DNA of 64,000 nucleotides from assembly GCF_000321225.1 (NCBI RefSeq), contig NW_004451887.1, positions 188,959 through 252,958 on the forward strand. The letters are read 5' to 3'. The notes under the pieces were generated by a model. The model was given only the letters and a program-made list of their open reading frames with translations. It was not told the DNA's origin and did not search any database. This DNA is from Odobenus rosmarus divergens. Lineage: Eukaryota; Chordata; Mammalia; Carnivora; Odobenidae. Shown in pieces: positions 10,991-23,504 of the stretch (positions are counted from its first letter, which is position 1; every line of letters begins with the position of its first letter). The position numbers and the translations under genes were made by a program.

Positions 10991-11234
10991 GGCCATGAGG
11001 TCACCAGAGTGGATCTATGAAGGAAATGAGAAGCTAACGATTTGTGTGGCAAGGATTTGCCATTTGCCCACCACTATTCTGGCATCTCCACAAGGAATAA
11101 AAGTATAAAATGGAATCCAAAATGAGAAAATCATTAGAGATCTGTATCCAGAATTACCAAAGGGTTTCAAGACCAACAATGGCTGGTCTTACCCACAGCT
11201 GTCATCTACCCACATGCACTTAGTGGAGGAACTC

Positions 11235-11800
11235 ACGAGCTCACACGGTCACCAAATACTGAAGCATCTGCTATGTGTGTGATGCACCAAACCAGGCTCT
11301 TGGGGCCACTAAAACCGATGGAACAGTCACTGCTGTAAGGGGCCCCAGCACAGTGGCTAAGACAAAAACAAAATCCTCACGGGAGTGTGGTAAGAACCAC
11401 AGCAGTGGCGTAACATGGAGATACATGGAGGGGAAGGCCTGTATTTGTGGTCTGGAGCTGCCAGGGAGGATTTCCAGAGGAAAGGGCACTGGGGCTGTCA
11501 GAACTAGGAGAAGCCAGGGCCCAGCAGGCACAAAGACCTGAAGGAGAGACAGCCTGATGTGCACTCGAGAACATTCGCGAGTCTTGTGTGGGCACGCACA
11601 GAGCACATGGTGAGGATGAGAGATGAGGAGGCTGGATTGGGAGGCCCCTCGAGAAAGGCCTCGGACATTGTGCTTCGGAGTTTGAACTCTGTGGTTATGG
11701 GTGGGAAGATGCCACAGAAAGTTTTAAGAAGGGGAGTGCCATGTTTTAAAAGTCTCATCTGGTGGAGGCTGAAGTAGAAGCTGGACTGAGGGTAGGAGAA
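11235..11800 (+). repeat. Ancient repeat, same unassigned family as 23505-24440
   Basis: 'gaagcatctgctatgtgtgt', 'caaaccaggctcttgggg', 'cagggaggatttccagagga' and 'aagccagggcccagcaggca' follow a common mammalian repeat that I cannot name with certainty. The open stretches on both strands here are chance readings of it. Confidence 0.4.
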
Positions 11801-11869
11801 ACTGGAGATGAGGCGATAAATAAGGAAGCCACAGACACATCCGGATGAGAAAAGATGAGATCCTGAACT

Positions 11870-11910
11870 ATGTGTGTGTGCGCGCACGCACACACACACA
11901 CACACACACA
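11870..11910. repeat. (TG)n-(CG)n-(CA)n microsatellite
   Basis: About 40 bases of strictly alternating purine and pyrimidine: TG repeats, a CGCGCACG centre, then CA repeats. It is nearly self-complementary, so it could form Z-DNA or a hairpin. Confidence 0.95.
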
Positions 11911-12544
11911 GCTGGTTCTGCCTTTACTGAAACACCTTAGCATGAATCCTACCTGGCTTCCAGCTCCCACAGAGCCCCCCAGGCCTGGCTCTGCCTCCCA
12001 GGGGTTCCCCTTATCTACACCCTATCCTCCTACTTCCCCTCGGTGGTAAGCCCAAATGGCTTTTCCCTTCCAGACTAACCTCAAGCCCAGAGTCTGAGCT
12101 GATTCAATAGTGCCCGTGAGGTTGCGGTACTGGAAACCTCCTCCTAAGTGATGAAAGTACCGGGAGCGCCGTGGGGCTGGACACCCACAGCACCTCCGGG
12201 GCCGTGCAGATGGAGAATACAACAGCTGCATTCGTTTCTGCAATCAGACCTTTAAATGAACATGGCAATTACAGCTACCAAGGGAAAGGGAAATTGGCAT
12301 TTACTACTGATTTTTATAAACAAATGCAAAAAAAAAAAAAAATCTCAACCCACAGTATGCACTGAAGGAAATAGGCAGTATTTATTGTGCCTTCGTTAAC
12401 TGAGAAGCTCTTCTTGGAAAGAAGGTGAAAGCTCCTGTGGAGTGCAGGATGTGGGTGGAGGATGCATGATCTTTCAAATTTCTGGAACTCTTACATATAA
12501 TAGGATGTCAACATTAGTAAAAGGGTCAGGGAGCTAAGTAGCGT
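11911..12544. other. Unassigned intronic sequence
   Basis: Nothing recognised except an A run near 12329-12342. Confidence 0.4.
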
Positions 12545-12770
12545 ATGCTGGGTACCTACAATGCATCAGATGCTGAGTTAAGCAAGCACTCAAGATATAT
12601 GTTACCTCTTTTTTTTTTTTTTTTTTTTAATCCTGAAAACTACCATGGGAGGTTGGAATTGTTGCTCTGTCTGCATACAGGAGAGGTGGGGAGAGAAAGA
12701 TCAAGTAGCCTATCTAAGATCATACAGCAGGTAAGTGGCAAGGGTGGGATACAAATCCATGTCCCTCCAG
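12545..12770 (-). repeat. MIR copy interrupted by T20
   Basis: Inverted MIR: 'gctgggtacctacaatgcat', then T20 at 12609-12628, then 'aatcctgaaaactaccatgg', 'agatcatacagcaggtaagt', 'gatacaaatccatg'. The homopolymer is not part of MIR. Confidence 0.7.
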
Positions 12771-15700
12771 GAACTCCAAAGCCTGAGTTCCTCCCATGGT
12801 ACCTCCTCACAGAAATGTGAATGGCTCTGCCTCCCCTCTGGCTGGAAAGCCCCTGAGGAAATCACCCTCATGGTACCATTTCCTAGCTCTACCGAATGTC
12901 AGCCTGGAAAGAGCCTTGGAAACAATCAACTCCTGACCTCCGGAAACAGAAGCTGGGAGATGGATATGGATCATTTCCCCCAGGGCCCCAAGGCCAAGAA
13001 GGAGGGCCCCTCAGTCTATAACTTGAGACACTTCTCTCCCTGATGAGTGTTCACCTTGCTGTATCAGCCTCAAGTTTCCCGTCTCAGGAGTCAGGACTTT
13101 CCCACAAACACTTGTTATTCTTGTTTGTTTGTTTGTTTGTTTTCTTCTTTAATGGGATTTCTATTCTCATCTGAATCTAAAAAGGAGCTGGGGAGGGAAT
13201 AATGACTTTTCCTCTAGCAGATCTACTCAATGGGAAAGCATGACCTGAGTCTCCCCAATATACATAATCTCCTTCCACATGATCCTCCAAGAGAATGAGT
13301 AAGAAGTGATTAAATCACAGCAAAATGGTTTTATTTACAATTAGCGCTGTCTTGAAACACAAATCTCCCACCCAAATATTTGTCCCAAGGAGAAACATCT
13401 CCCCCACATGTTGTCATAACCGATTCCTTCTGGCATGTACGCATACATCTGAGCACCCATATCCAGGACATAAATGATCACTTCCATAAAAAGGACTCAG
13501 AGGACACCCTTGTGTAGTGTTCAAATCCTAGAATCGTAGACTTGAGCTTTCTATTGTGTCTGGATTCAAAGCTGATCTTTCCTCAAAGGAAAAAAAGAAT
13601 TCATTAACTAAGTCATGCTGATCTCAATGATGTTGTGGATAGAAATCCCCTCTGTTTTCTATAGACTACAATGATCAAGGGCATGAAAATGAAGCTCCAC
13701 ATTAAAGCAGGAAATCTCAAGGTGAAAGAAACATGAATATTCTTTCAAATTAAGCTAGAAACACAGCTTTGCTCTAAGAGTCATGTGATTCGAAGTCTGC
13801 AAGATGCGCAGAGAGTGGCGACACAGTCCTCTAACCATGCTTGGTTTGGGTGGGTGACTGGAGGCGAGTGTGTTAGTTGGAGGTGGAAGAGAATGGAGTG
13901 AGTGGAGCTGATGGGAATCAGAACCCACCTCTGGGCATGTGATCTGAACATCCACCACTGGGCAGAGAGAGTGGATGTGAGGCCAGAACTGACCTCTGGC
14001 CTCAAGGTCAAACCATAGCCACCTACAGGTTTCTGCCCTAACTTCTACCATTCCCTCATTATTAAGAAGGGGGTATAGTTAAATCACAACAATTTGAGAG
14101 GTCCCCGATACAGGAAGAAGAGACAACAGAAACAAGACAGTGGGACAGCCTTCTGGTGCTTAGACAAGACTCTTGCAAGGAATCTCTGGCACACTGGCTC
14201 CTGCAATAGGGGAATTCAGGCTTGGTGGAGATCCACAGTGCACATTAGCTTCTGGCACTAAAGGCTACCACAGTATGGAAACAAAAGAGAGTAGAGTATG
14301 GGGTTTCCCAAAGCTCGAGGGCCTCTGGGTCTTATTTCCTTGAACCTCGGGGGCCCTGACGTCCTTCAAGCTGCAGCTGTGCAAGGCAACTACCATAGTA
14401 TGCAGAGGTGAGTGGCTGTGAGCCCAGTGCTGGGGCAACAGCTTTAGCCTGTGACCACTGTGTGCTCAAATGACACCATCTGGGACCTCAGGCCTCCTGC
14501 ACTCATGGGGCCATCTGCAGCCGTCCAGCCCAGTTTGGCTTTCTTAAGAAGCTGCTTTACCTCTTCAGAGGTTCCCAGACCCACCAAAACAGTAATGCTC
14601 CATAGGCAGCCACAGCCACTCATTCCGACCTTGAACTATCCCACCTCACCTATCACGGACCTTGTTCCTCCTCCTTCCCTCTTCTCCTCTCTTCCTGTCA
14701 TGTTCTTCCTTCAATTATGGTCTCCAACCAGACACAAGACTCAATTCTTCTTGGCCTCCACCACTGGCCCACTTCCCCACTCGGGTTCTCTTCTCTCCTT
14801 CCTGGTTTGATGTCTCCCCTATTGCTACTTGGGGATACATCCCTCCCTTTCACCTTAGCCCCAGGATCTCACCTCCAGACTTGAGCACTTAATTCTGATG
14901 GGAAGAAATGGGGAAGAGAGGGTGTCTGACCCCCCTAACATCATCATGCTCAACAACCGGGGAGTCAGTCAAACACACATAATCTGATCTGTTTCATTGA
15001 GATCAATGAGAGACACACATTAGTACATCTCAAGAGAATGAACACATAATATATATCTAAATTAAGTATAATTTTAGTAACCCCTATGCATCTCCAATGG
15101 GCTAAATACCACATCCTGACACTAAGAAGAGAAGAAGGAAGTAGGAGAAAAGTCTCACTCCCTTCGTATGGAAAACAAGAAAGCGATAGTAAAATTAATA
15201 AAACGGTTTAAGGCAGAAGTAGAATTATACCATCAGCACCAGAAGACATTATTCTACCAAAGATGCTAATGTAGCACTTCCTCTCTGAGTGGGTTGATGG
15301 GAACTCCACTTCAGAGGCAAAACCAATGAAATAAATGCTTCCCCTGTGGAACGCAGAGAACGAAGAGTCCCTCAGATCTATAAACCATCGGCTAAGTGGA
15401 TGCAAATGTGTTTACAGCCTTCCTTCTCTGAAGCTACAATATTATGAAATGTTTACAGGGTTAGGCCCCATTATAAAAATTCACTCCTTTGAAGATGACC
15501 ACTGCAGGGATAGGACACAGTGAGTTTCCCAAGATCAAAGTCTTGGGAAACCCATGGTATAAAACCAAAGATCTTTTACAATTCTGCAAGCACTATAAGA
15601 CTCTTAGTCTCCCAAGAATTCTCATTCTGGAAAGCTTGTTTTCATCATTGGATTTTCTATGATGTTCATAGTTTCGTGATTATAGTCATAGCATGTGACA

Positions 15701-16759
15701 GATGGCTTTGCCCAGATGACACCAAAGAATGTAGAAAAAACAAGAGTTGGTTCACTGTGGTATTTGTGCTGATTCTTTTAAAACTTCACCTCTTTAAAAA
15801 TCTTTAAATAGCTTTTTACCTACACGAGTGACTGATACTGGGTGGAATTAGCCAAAAAAAAAAAAAAAAATCATTCCTATAAACTTCTGACCTTCTATTT
15901 TCCTTCTCCAGGAATCACGGTCCATAAAGACAAACGAGGACTCAGCAAAGGGAAAGACGAGCTAAAATTCAATCCAATGGAGAAAGTGACAACACTTTGC
16001 CCATGGAGGGCCAAATTTGTGAAAGGTTCATATTGCATGAACTTCAAATCCTTGTTTCTAGTCCACCTAAGTTTTCTCAAAAACAAGCAAAAACAAAACA
16101 GAGGAAGGAAATTCTCATCTAGAAAATACACTTTCCAAACGATGAATATTCTTTCCATTTTCAGTGTAAGGAGTTATTGTTTTTCCAGGGGACTGAAGGA
16201 AAACATGCAAGAAAAACGAAGGCCCTTGGACTCCTGTAGGTGTTAAAATAGGGTCTTGCCCAGTCTTTGTGATGGGGGGAGAGCAGAAATGCCAGTTACC
16301 ACATGGGAGGCTGGGCGATGTCCCCATAATGACAAAAATTCTGGCTCAGGTGACCATGTTTAGCTAGATAAAGGCCAGTCACACCAATATGCAGAGTAAA
16401 ACACTTAAAATAAAGCCATCCCAAGTTAGTAATTCCTTGTGTTTCCCCCAGTGCCAAAGTACTCCTTATGGAATTTCATGTTTTGAGAATTCCTGCACTT
16501 AACAATAATTTTCCAACATTTAAGACATACAATGTGTAAACCAAGCAGAATTTCTGATCCTGGTATAAGATAACCAGTATTAATAGTTTTAATCTGTTTA
16601 ATTCTAGGCAAAGACAAAGGAATATAATATCCTGATTAAGCTGTGTAAATTCCCAATGGATAAATATTAGGTTTCCATGGGTTTTTCTGGGATACTTACA
16701 ATAAATCTTGGACTCCTACTGCCATGATGGAACTTAAGCAATTCTGGAACGGATGCAGA
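12771..16759. other. Unassigned intronic sequence
   Basis: A long stretch in which I see no exon and no confident repeat. It includes a short (GTTT)n run near 13124-13142 and A17 at 15854-15870. The longest open stretch, on the plus strand at 15842-16246, starts in the A run and resembles no protein I know. Confidence 0.45.
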
Positions 16760-17460
16760 CTTCTGCTTCCTTGGCACCTCTCATGTCTGTGTCCACCTCA
16801 CCATCACCATATCAGGCCCTCCTCATCTCCTGTTTGGGAATGAATTCCTTCTTAACTAGTCTCCCTGACTCGGCTCTTGTGCCCTCCACAGGCCAGAATG
16901 AACCGCCCACTGCTCGAATCCCCTAGTGTCACATTCGAGTGTCCCCCTCCCTTCAGGACGAAGGTCAAACTCTTCAGGCAGGCAAGAAGCAGCCCCAGAC
17001 CCCCACCCAGCTGTGACCCCTGCCTTGCTCTCCAGCCTCAACACCCCACACACTCTGTCCTTCAGGATCACCGCACTTCCTCACATGCCATATGCCGTTT
17101 GCCATATTTACTTGGGACACCTTTCCCCCACCATGTCCACCCAGGGAGCCCCTTTATATCTTTTAGATATTTTCACTGACACACCAAAAAAATTAAGTAG
17201 TTACCTCAGGAGAGAGGTCAGAGCAGATTTCCCTTTTTACTTTATGGAACACATTATTATAATATAAGGATCAAAGGTCATCCACTTTAAGAAACTTCAG
17301 CCTTCTTTCTCCCCACCAAGGTAAAAATTACTTGAACATTACTAATAGCATATTTTTAATGTACTATAAAACCTATCATACTGCATTACATTTATGAGGT
17401 TTTAAGTCTGAACCCTAAGTTCCTTGAGGGCAAGGATTGTGACTGATGGATCTCTTTATT
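16760..17460 (+). repeat. Probable L2 fragment
   Basis: The inside resembles L2 ('ctgcttgaatc'-like and 'acacctttcccccaccatgt' pieces). Its end reads 'aagttccttgagggcaagga' followed by 'ttgtgactga', the usual L2 3' region. Confidence 0.5.
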
Positions 17461-17499
17461 TTTCAAACCCAATGCTCACTTGGGCTCTCTGGGCCCTGG

Positions 17500-17605
17500 T
17501 CTCCCCCGCCTAGAAAACAAATGCCTGCCTCACAAGGTTTTTGTGAGGATCCAATGAGATGACCCATCAGGAAGCACTTCATAAGCTCCAAAGGTAAGAC
17601 ATCAA
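17500..17605 (+). repeat. MIR fragment
   Basis: 'tgcctcacaaggtttttgtg', then 'aggatccaatgagatgaccc', is the 3' half of MIR. Confidence 0.55.
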
Positions 17606-17779
17606 CCTTCTTCTTCCTTATTATTATGAGATGTGCTGAGGAAGGGTAGGAGGTGTTGCAGTTAATGGGGGGCAGCTGCATGGAGGGTAGACAGCATGAC
17701 AGGGAAAGCTGCAGGATGGAGTCCTGGCAAAGCTGAAGGAGAAGGACATAGGGTCCTGTCCCATCCATTCCACCTTCAA

Positions 17780-18520
17780 ACTCCATTTCCAATCCAGCCA
17801 CTTCGGTCCTCTGCCCTGCCACCTCCCACATGCCAGCCCCATCTTTTCTTGCTCCCATGGCTTCCGCAACCCCTTCTGATCTTCCTGCTTCTACTCTTGC
17901 CCTCCAAGCTGTTCTCCACCGAGAGATCTTTCATTAACGTAAATCCAGTCACATCACTTCCTTGCTTAGAACCATTCAAGAGGGTCCTGCTGTACCGGGA
18001 ACGAAACCCGGCCCACAGACTCCATGGCCCTGATGCTCTGGCCCCCAAGTCCTCTCCACCCTGATTTTAGGCAGCCCCCCACTGCCCCCACCCTTGCTCA
18101 TCGCACTCCCGCTGGAGTGTGTGTTGTCGGCGCTCAGAACCTTCCAGGACAAGCGGCTTGCTGCCTCCAGACTTCCCTCTGCCCAAAACACTCTTACCCT
18201 GGTTTCCTCTCCTGCTGCCTCCTCTTAAGTTAAGGACCTTCGCAAATATCATCTTAAGAGATCTTCCCTTCACTGAAGTCAACCCTCTGTTGTTTCCTCA
18301 CACTGGACCCTGCTCAATTCCTCTCCACCACCAATAACCGCCTGTATATTTCTGTTCCTTGACTTGCTATCTTTCTCGCGAGAGAGCTACAGGAAAAGCT
18401 TACTTTCTTCACAATTTTTTCTCTGCTTGGCAAGAACATATGTAAAGCATCTATAAGAGTACCTGGCTGGGTAGGCATTATGTAAGTGTTTATTCTTATT
18501 ATTTCTAATATTATCATTCC
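17780..18520 (+). repeat. L2 fragment
   Basis: 'aaatccagtcacatcacttc', 'cttgcttagaaccattcaag', 'ctgatgctctggcccccaag' follow the L2 body in the same order. The many overlapping open stretches on both strands at 17463-18589 are by-products of it. Confidence 0.6.
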
Positions 18521-20079
18521 AGCAATTATGAGTTCCAGAGGAGGCAGCTGACTCTGTGTCCAGTTGACTGGTAGAAGGTCACAGAACACAGAGCAGCTCA
18601 GTCAACAAAGGAACAGCTGAGGATGCTCAATCCTCCAGGCCAGGCGGGTTCCTGGAGGCAGGGCGGTCCCTCTGCTCTGCAGGCCCTCCCTCCTAGTACC
18701 TCCTGGCAGGCGAGCCCCCCCCCCCGCCCCACACACACACCCATGATCATCTCCCCCAGACATGGCCAGGCGGCTCCTGAGGCTCCTGAGATGCGAGGAG
18801 AAGCTGCTGCCGGCTCCTGGAGTGTGAGAACAGTGGAAATCTTTCAGCTCTGATGGGTGGATTTCAAAGCCTGTTTCTAAAAATGGCTGTTAATAGGTTG
18901 GGTTTTTTTTTCCGCACACCTACTATATCTGTGCCTGCTTTATCAGGTGGCAACAGCATTGCTATTCACTGTCCTGTGACCTGAAGAGATCTTACTAGTC
19001 AAAACAAATAATCATGGGGTGGAAAAGACCAAAAATAAAAGAGATAAGAAGGGAGAGCACGATGGGAGGGTAAGCTTCCTGTCAAATGCTTTGTCTTCGT
19101 GATTGTGTTACTGCAGAGGAAAACACAAAACCTGAAATGAAGGTGGGAGTCAGGAGCAGGTCTATTTTTCAGAAATGGACATCCAAGGAGTGACAGCAGG
19201 AACTGTGACAGCAGATGGTTAGATTTGCAACATATGACAATGTTCAATATTAAAACATCTCCTTTCTATGGAGAGACTGGAAGGCACTCCACGTTAAGTC
19301 GATGAGGCTGATTCAGGCACTATTTTAGGAGGGCAGGCAAAGTGCTACCTTTCAAAGGCAGCAGGTCTAGGACACAGACACCATCCAAGAAGGGCCAGGG
19401 TCACCCTCCTCAGCTCACTTCCTGAGCAGGCCGTCTGGGCCTCTGAAACCTTACCTGTCAAATCATGGTAATGTGTTAGGATATTTGTCTGCTCAAGACG
19501 GAGGGCTGGACAAGATGACCTATTAATAGTCTTTGGAGGAATGCTCCAATAGAGGGAGGATGCTCATTTAAAATATTTTCATGCATGTATTTATTAATTA
19601 CCCACAGCAGAGTGTATGGAGACAGTAGGACTCTCTTATACTCCCTGCCCAATCTGGCCACCAGCTCGGTGAAGTGCGCCATGCCTGATTTGGCTGGATT
19701 TGAAGCAACATTTTAACTTTTATGCTAAACGCCGTAGCCGACGTTCTCTTGTCTTGCTGTCTTGATACCATAATCTCCTGAGACTGAGAGTGCTATAGTG
19801 ACAGAGAGAAAGACAGAGACATGATACATAGACACACTGGCAGATAAACAGATCAGCTAAATTTGGATTTGTTTTTCACAGTCAGTTTTTAAAACCTTGG
19901 TTAGGATGTGCCAAAATGTTGGGACAAAGTCCCAGGATTCCTGCAGGGTATGAAGGTAGCCACTCCCTTCGACCCTAATTTCAACTTCCAGAAGTACCAG
20001 CTCTTCAAATGGTCTGAATTTTCTGCTGCTGCAGACATTTTTATTCAAGTTTCTTTCAGACAAACATCTAGAACACCCA
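18521..20079. other. Unassigned intronic sequence
   Basis: Nothing confident. There is a C11-G-C4 tract at 18715-18730 followed by a short CA run. A 'gagggctggacaagatgacc' phrase near 19500 resembles a MIR3-like 3' end but is too short to call. Confidence 0.4.
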
Positions 20080-20325
20080 GCTTAAGCTCCATCGAGTACA
20101 GAGAAATTATCATTTCTCTACCCAACATGCCTCTTCCCTGACTTATTCCTCTCGTACCGAACCTCTGCCAAAATCGGATGTATCCATGCCTATGGAAAAT
20201 GAGTTTGGATCTCCTGATCTTCCCTTCTCCTTGGGACTGGATGCTCTAAGAGGGCAGGTCCACACCCTACAGTCTGATGCCTTGTGTTAGGAATGGAGCA
20301 GAAGCTTTAGAAACATGGATTGACT
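20080..20325 (+). repeat. Possible L2 3' fragment
   Basis: 'gatgctctaagagggcaggt' and 'aacatggattgactgaga' resemble the L2 3' end. Weak. Confidence 0.35.
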
Positions 20326-20560
20326 GAGAACTAACCGAGCACTTACAATGTGCTTGACATACATTATTTCATTTAATCATTAGAGCACCCTTGTGAGGTA
20401 GGTATATTTTATTATCATCCCCATTCCCGGATGAGAAACTGAGGCTTAAAAATGAAGGGGTCTTTCCAAGCTCCCAAATCTAGTGAATGACTGAGCTGGA
20501 GCTGGAACCTTGGGTTTTTCTGAGTCCGAATCCCTAGCTGGTAGCCTGAGTGCTCTGCTG
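20326..20560 (-). repeat. MIR copy
   Basis: 'gagcacttacaatgtgcttg', 'attatcatccccattcccgg', 'atgagaaactgaggcttaaa', 'ctgagctggagctggaacct' match inverted MIR nearly end to end. Confidence 0.78.
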
Positions 20561-21284
20561 CATATGACCTGGTCACAGGCCATGCCCCTGGGAGGCCACG
20601 CACAATCGATTTGAGCTGACTACATTCCTTCAACTTCCAAAACCCTTTAACCTGCTGTTAGTTACAGCAGGCCTGAATCTGACGTCTTTAAAGCTGTCTC
20701 AAGGACGAGAATAAAGAATCTCATAATAAAGTTGCTGTTCTTTAGATGAAGTACATCTGGCCCAGCATCAGAGCAGGAGACTCTCTTAAAGCAATGGATT
20801 CCCGAAACTTCTATGACCAGAATAAAAGATTTATCTTGGCTTTCAAAATCCTCCAAGTCCCGTGGAGAATCTAAATATAATTTATATTGTCACCATCTTT
20901 TTAGAAGAGATGGCCAATGGGGTTGTATGCTATCCATCTTCACCACAGTGGTTTCTGATCAGTCCAGGAGGGAAGGGGAAAGGGATTCATGTAACTAATT
21001 GTTATTGAGGGTACACTTCGAAGAAGCCATTGTGGCTGGCCATGCAATGCCTGAGACGTGGTCCTGGCTCTGAAGATGACATCAAGATGGAGATAATCAT
21101 GCATACCATGAATGTCTACTGAGACCAAATGTGGAAGAGAGCCATGACTACATAAGCAAAATGCCCAAGGAGTGGAAAGAATGAATGAGTCACTTCCATG
21201 TGGCTCATCAAGGAAGGTGGTGTGGCAGAGGTGGCCCCAGAGAGCATGAGTACCTGTGTGCCTCCCATTACACAGACCTCCTGA
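20561..21284. other. Unassigned intronic sequence
   Basis: Nothing recognised. Confidence 0.4.
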
Positions 21285-21440
21285 ATTGAACTTCCTGCTT
21301 ACTAACCGGTTCCACCATCACCCCTCTTACACTATAGGCTCCTTGAAGGCCAAAGAAGTGTTGTATTCACCACTGGGTTTCCACTGCCTAAAAAAGAATA
21401 GATAACAGAGCAAATGTCGATTGAATAACTTTGATAAACA
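21285..21440 (+). repeat. L2 3' fragment
   Basis: 'ctataggctccttgaaggcc', then 'caccactgggtttccactgc', then 'gtcgattgaataact' follows the L2 3' end. Confidence 0.55.
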
Positions 21441-21649
21441 AACGAGTCTTGGGAGAATTACACACACTTAAAGGGTGAAGAGAAGGCATCCAGTGATCCT
21501 TAAAATTCTCTCCAACTCCCAGAGTCTGATCTAACAGAGCCGGTGGAAGTGCTAACAGTCTGTCAGAGGCCCATGACAGGGAATGGCCCAGAGCATCAGA
21601 CTCCATGTGCCAGTCTCAAGCGTGAGGGCACTTGTAGCCTGGAAGTGGC

Positions 21650-21900
21650 TGTGCATCATAGTGGGGGAGGACGTGGACCTACAACCAGATTGCCTGGGTT
21701 CAAGACCCAGCTCTGCCATTATGACTGTGGGCAAGTTAGCTAACCTAGCCAACTTCCTGTGCCTCAGTCTCCTCATCTATAATATAACAGTGTACTGCAC
21801 AACATTGTGGTATTATATGAAATGAGTTAATGCATCGAAAATGCGTAGAACAATTCTGGGCACACTGCATGTCCTTAAAAAATGCTAGCTCCTATCATTA
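21650..21900 (+). repeat. MIR copy, near full length
   Basis: 'cagattgcctgggttcaaga', 'cccagctctgccattatgac', 'tgtgggcaagttagctaacc', 'gtgcctcagtctcctcatct', 'tatgaaatgagttaatgcat' match MIR in order. Confidence 0.85.
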
Positions 21901-23504
21901 TTACTTAAATTCCTTCCACAAGGCATTCCCCTAGGGAAGGACATTCGGAATGGTAGGAATCTGGCTTGGAAAACCCACTACCTCCTTCAGAAACCAGAGA
22001 AAGAGGGAATAGAGGCTGTCTACTGTGAGTGGAGACCCAGCTCCACTTTAGACGTGAAGGCACTTGGCTTCCTTTCTCCTTATTGGGAAAGTCATGGGAT
22101 ACCTCAGTAACTTAGGAGGGATGCAAACTCGTGCAGAGGGTAGCTCCCTCCTTCTGTTTTCGAAAAGAACAAAGTAAAACAAAACAAAGGAACTCACAGA
22201 GTCTGCTCCCTCCAGAGTTCCACACCTCCGGGGAGTATGTTTCAGGATCACTTGTGCTATGGGCATCATGTAGCTCTACTACCCAACAAGAGTGCAGAAT
22301 CCAGACACAATGCTTTAAAAAAAAAAAAAAATTCTCAAGTTGCTAATCATTCAATTCAATTCTATAGTCCCTCCAGCTTTCAATAAAACTTCTAAAGCAA
22401 ATGCAGCTTTGATTTTCTCTTATTCAAGTTCCTCAAAGCTGACAATCTTTCCATCAAAAAATCCCTCTCCTCAAGTGACTGGGTGCATTTTACTCTTTAC
22501 TTTGGTCGGAACTGTGCTGTTAGCAGGCTGCCTGGCAACCATTTGGGTACAGAATGAATGCATGCTTTTAACCACTGACCTCAGCACCCCAACAGGAGGG
22601 TATCCCTCAGATTTTCATCACACCGGCATAGAGCATCTTTTGTGCTCTGCATCAGACAGGCAGTCGGACACCACCCCAAAGGATTTTCCAATGTACTTTC
22701 TACACATCAAAGTGAGGGTCTGGAAGCAAACTATAGTCCATGTCTTTGCAAACAAAAGTGTTGCACATTAGTGATCCCTTTGCAAGGGCCGTATAAATGA
22801 AAGGCCTTTTTCTCCCCTCTCACTACAAAACTGGCATTTGGAAAGAAGAGGGTAAATGATAAAAGAAACCTTTGGTAGAAATGACAAAAATGTAAAGTAA
22901 AATAAAGTCATAACCCCAGAGCTTACAAAGATCCAAGAGGACCAAGAGAAGTTGGAAATGGGGAGACTGGGGATGAGCCAGAGAAAGTATCCACAGACAT
23001 TCCACCTTGAAAGCCCAGAGTAGATTGGCTTAGATGCCAGCTGGCCCAAGTCTGAGCCAGACAACATGTATTTCTGTATGGGATGTGCCCTCCAGCGTCG
23101 CTTCGCCATTTCCATGATCTAGATTTTGCTGTTTACAATCATTTTTAGAACAGGTGGCAGGGCTCCTGTGTTAACATTTTATTACATGAAAATAAACACA
23201 CTGCCTCTAGAAGATAACTAATGGTATGCAGGCAAACCTTGAAATAAGACTATTTTATGGGGTTTCCGCAGAATACAAATGTCACCCGTGTGAGATGAGT
23301 GAACTTCCAAAAGTTGGTCTGAATGTTATTTACTTGGCCCTAGTGATCTGCAATCCAGATAGAGGTGATCCTGGGCATACCAACACTGCATAGAGGGGCC
23401 CTAAGGGAGGAGAGGCACCAGGGTGATAGACGGGGGCTTTGGTGAAAAGGGAGGTGAAAGGAAGGGATGAGAGGAAGGAGCCTCAGCAGATGTGTCTCTG
23501 AACG
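21901..23504. other. Unassigned intronic sequence
   Basis: No exon or confident repeat. A 143-codon open stretch at 22340-22771 begins at TTG just after an A run, has no ATG-based start there and resembles nothing known. Confidence 0.45.

Noticed and set aside
15842..16246. 134-codon plus-strand open stretch
   Set aside because: Begins in an A17 tract that reads as a Lys run. No domain is visible.
22340..22771. 143-codon plus-strand open stretch
   Set aside because: Starts at TTG next to an A run; nothing in it resembles a known protein, and it is within the expected chance length.
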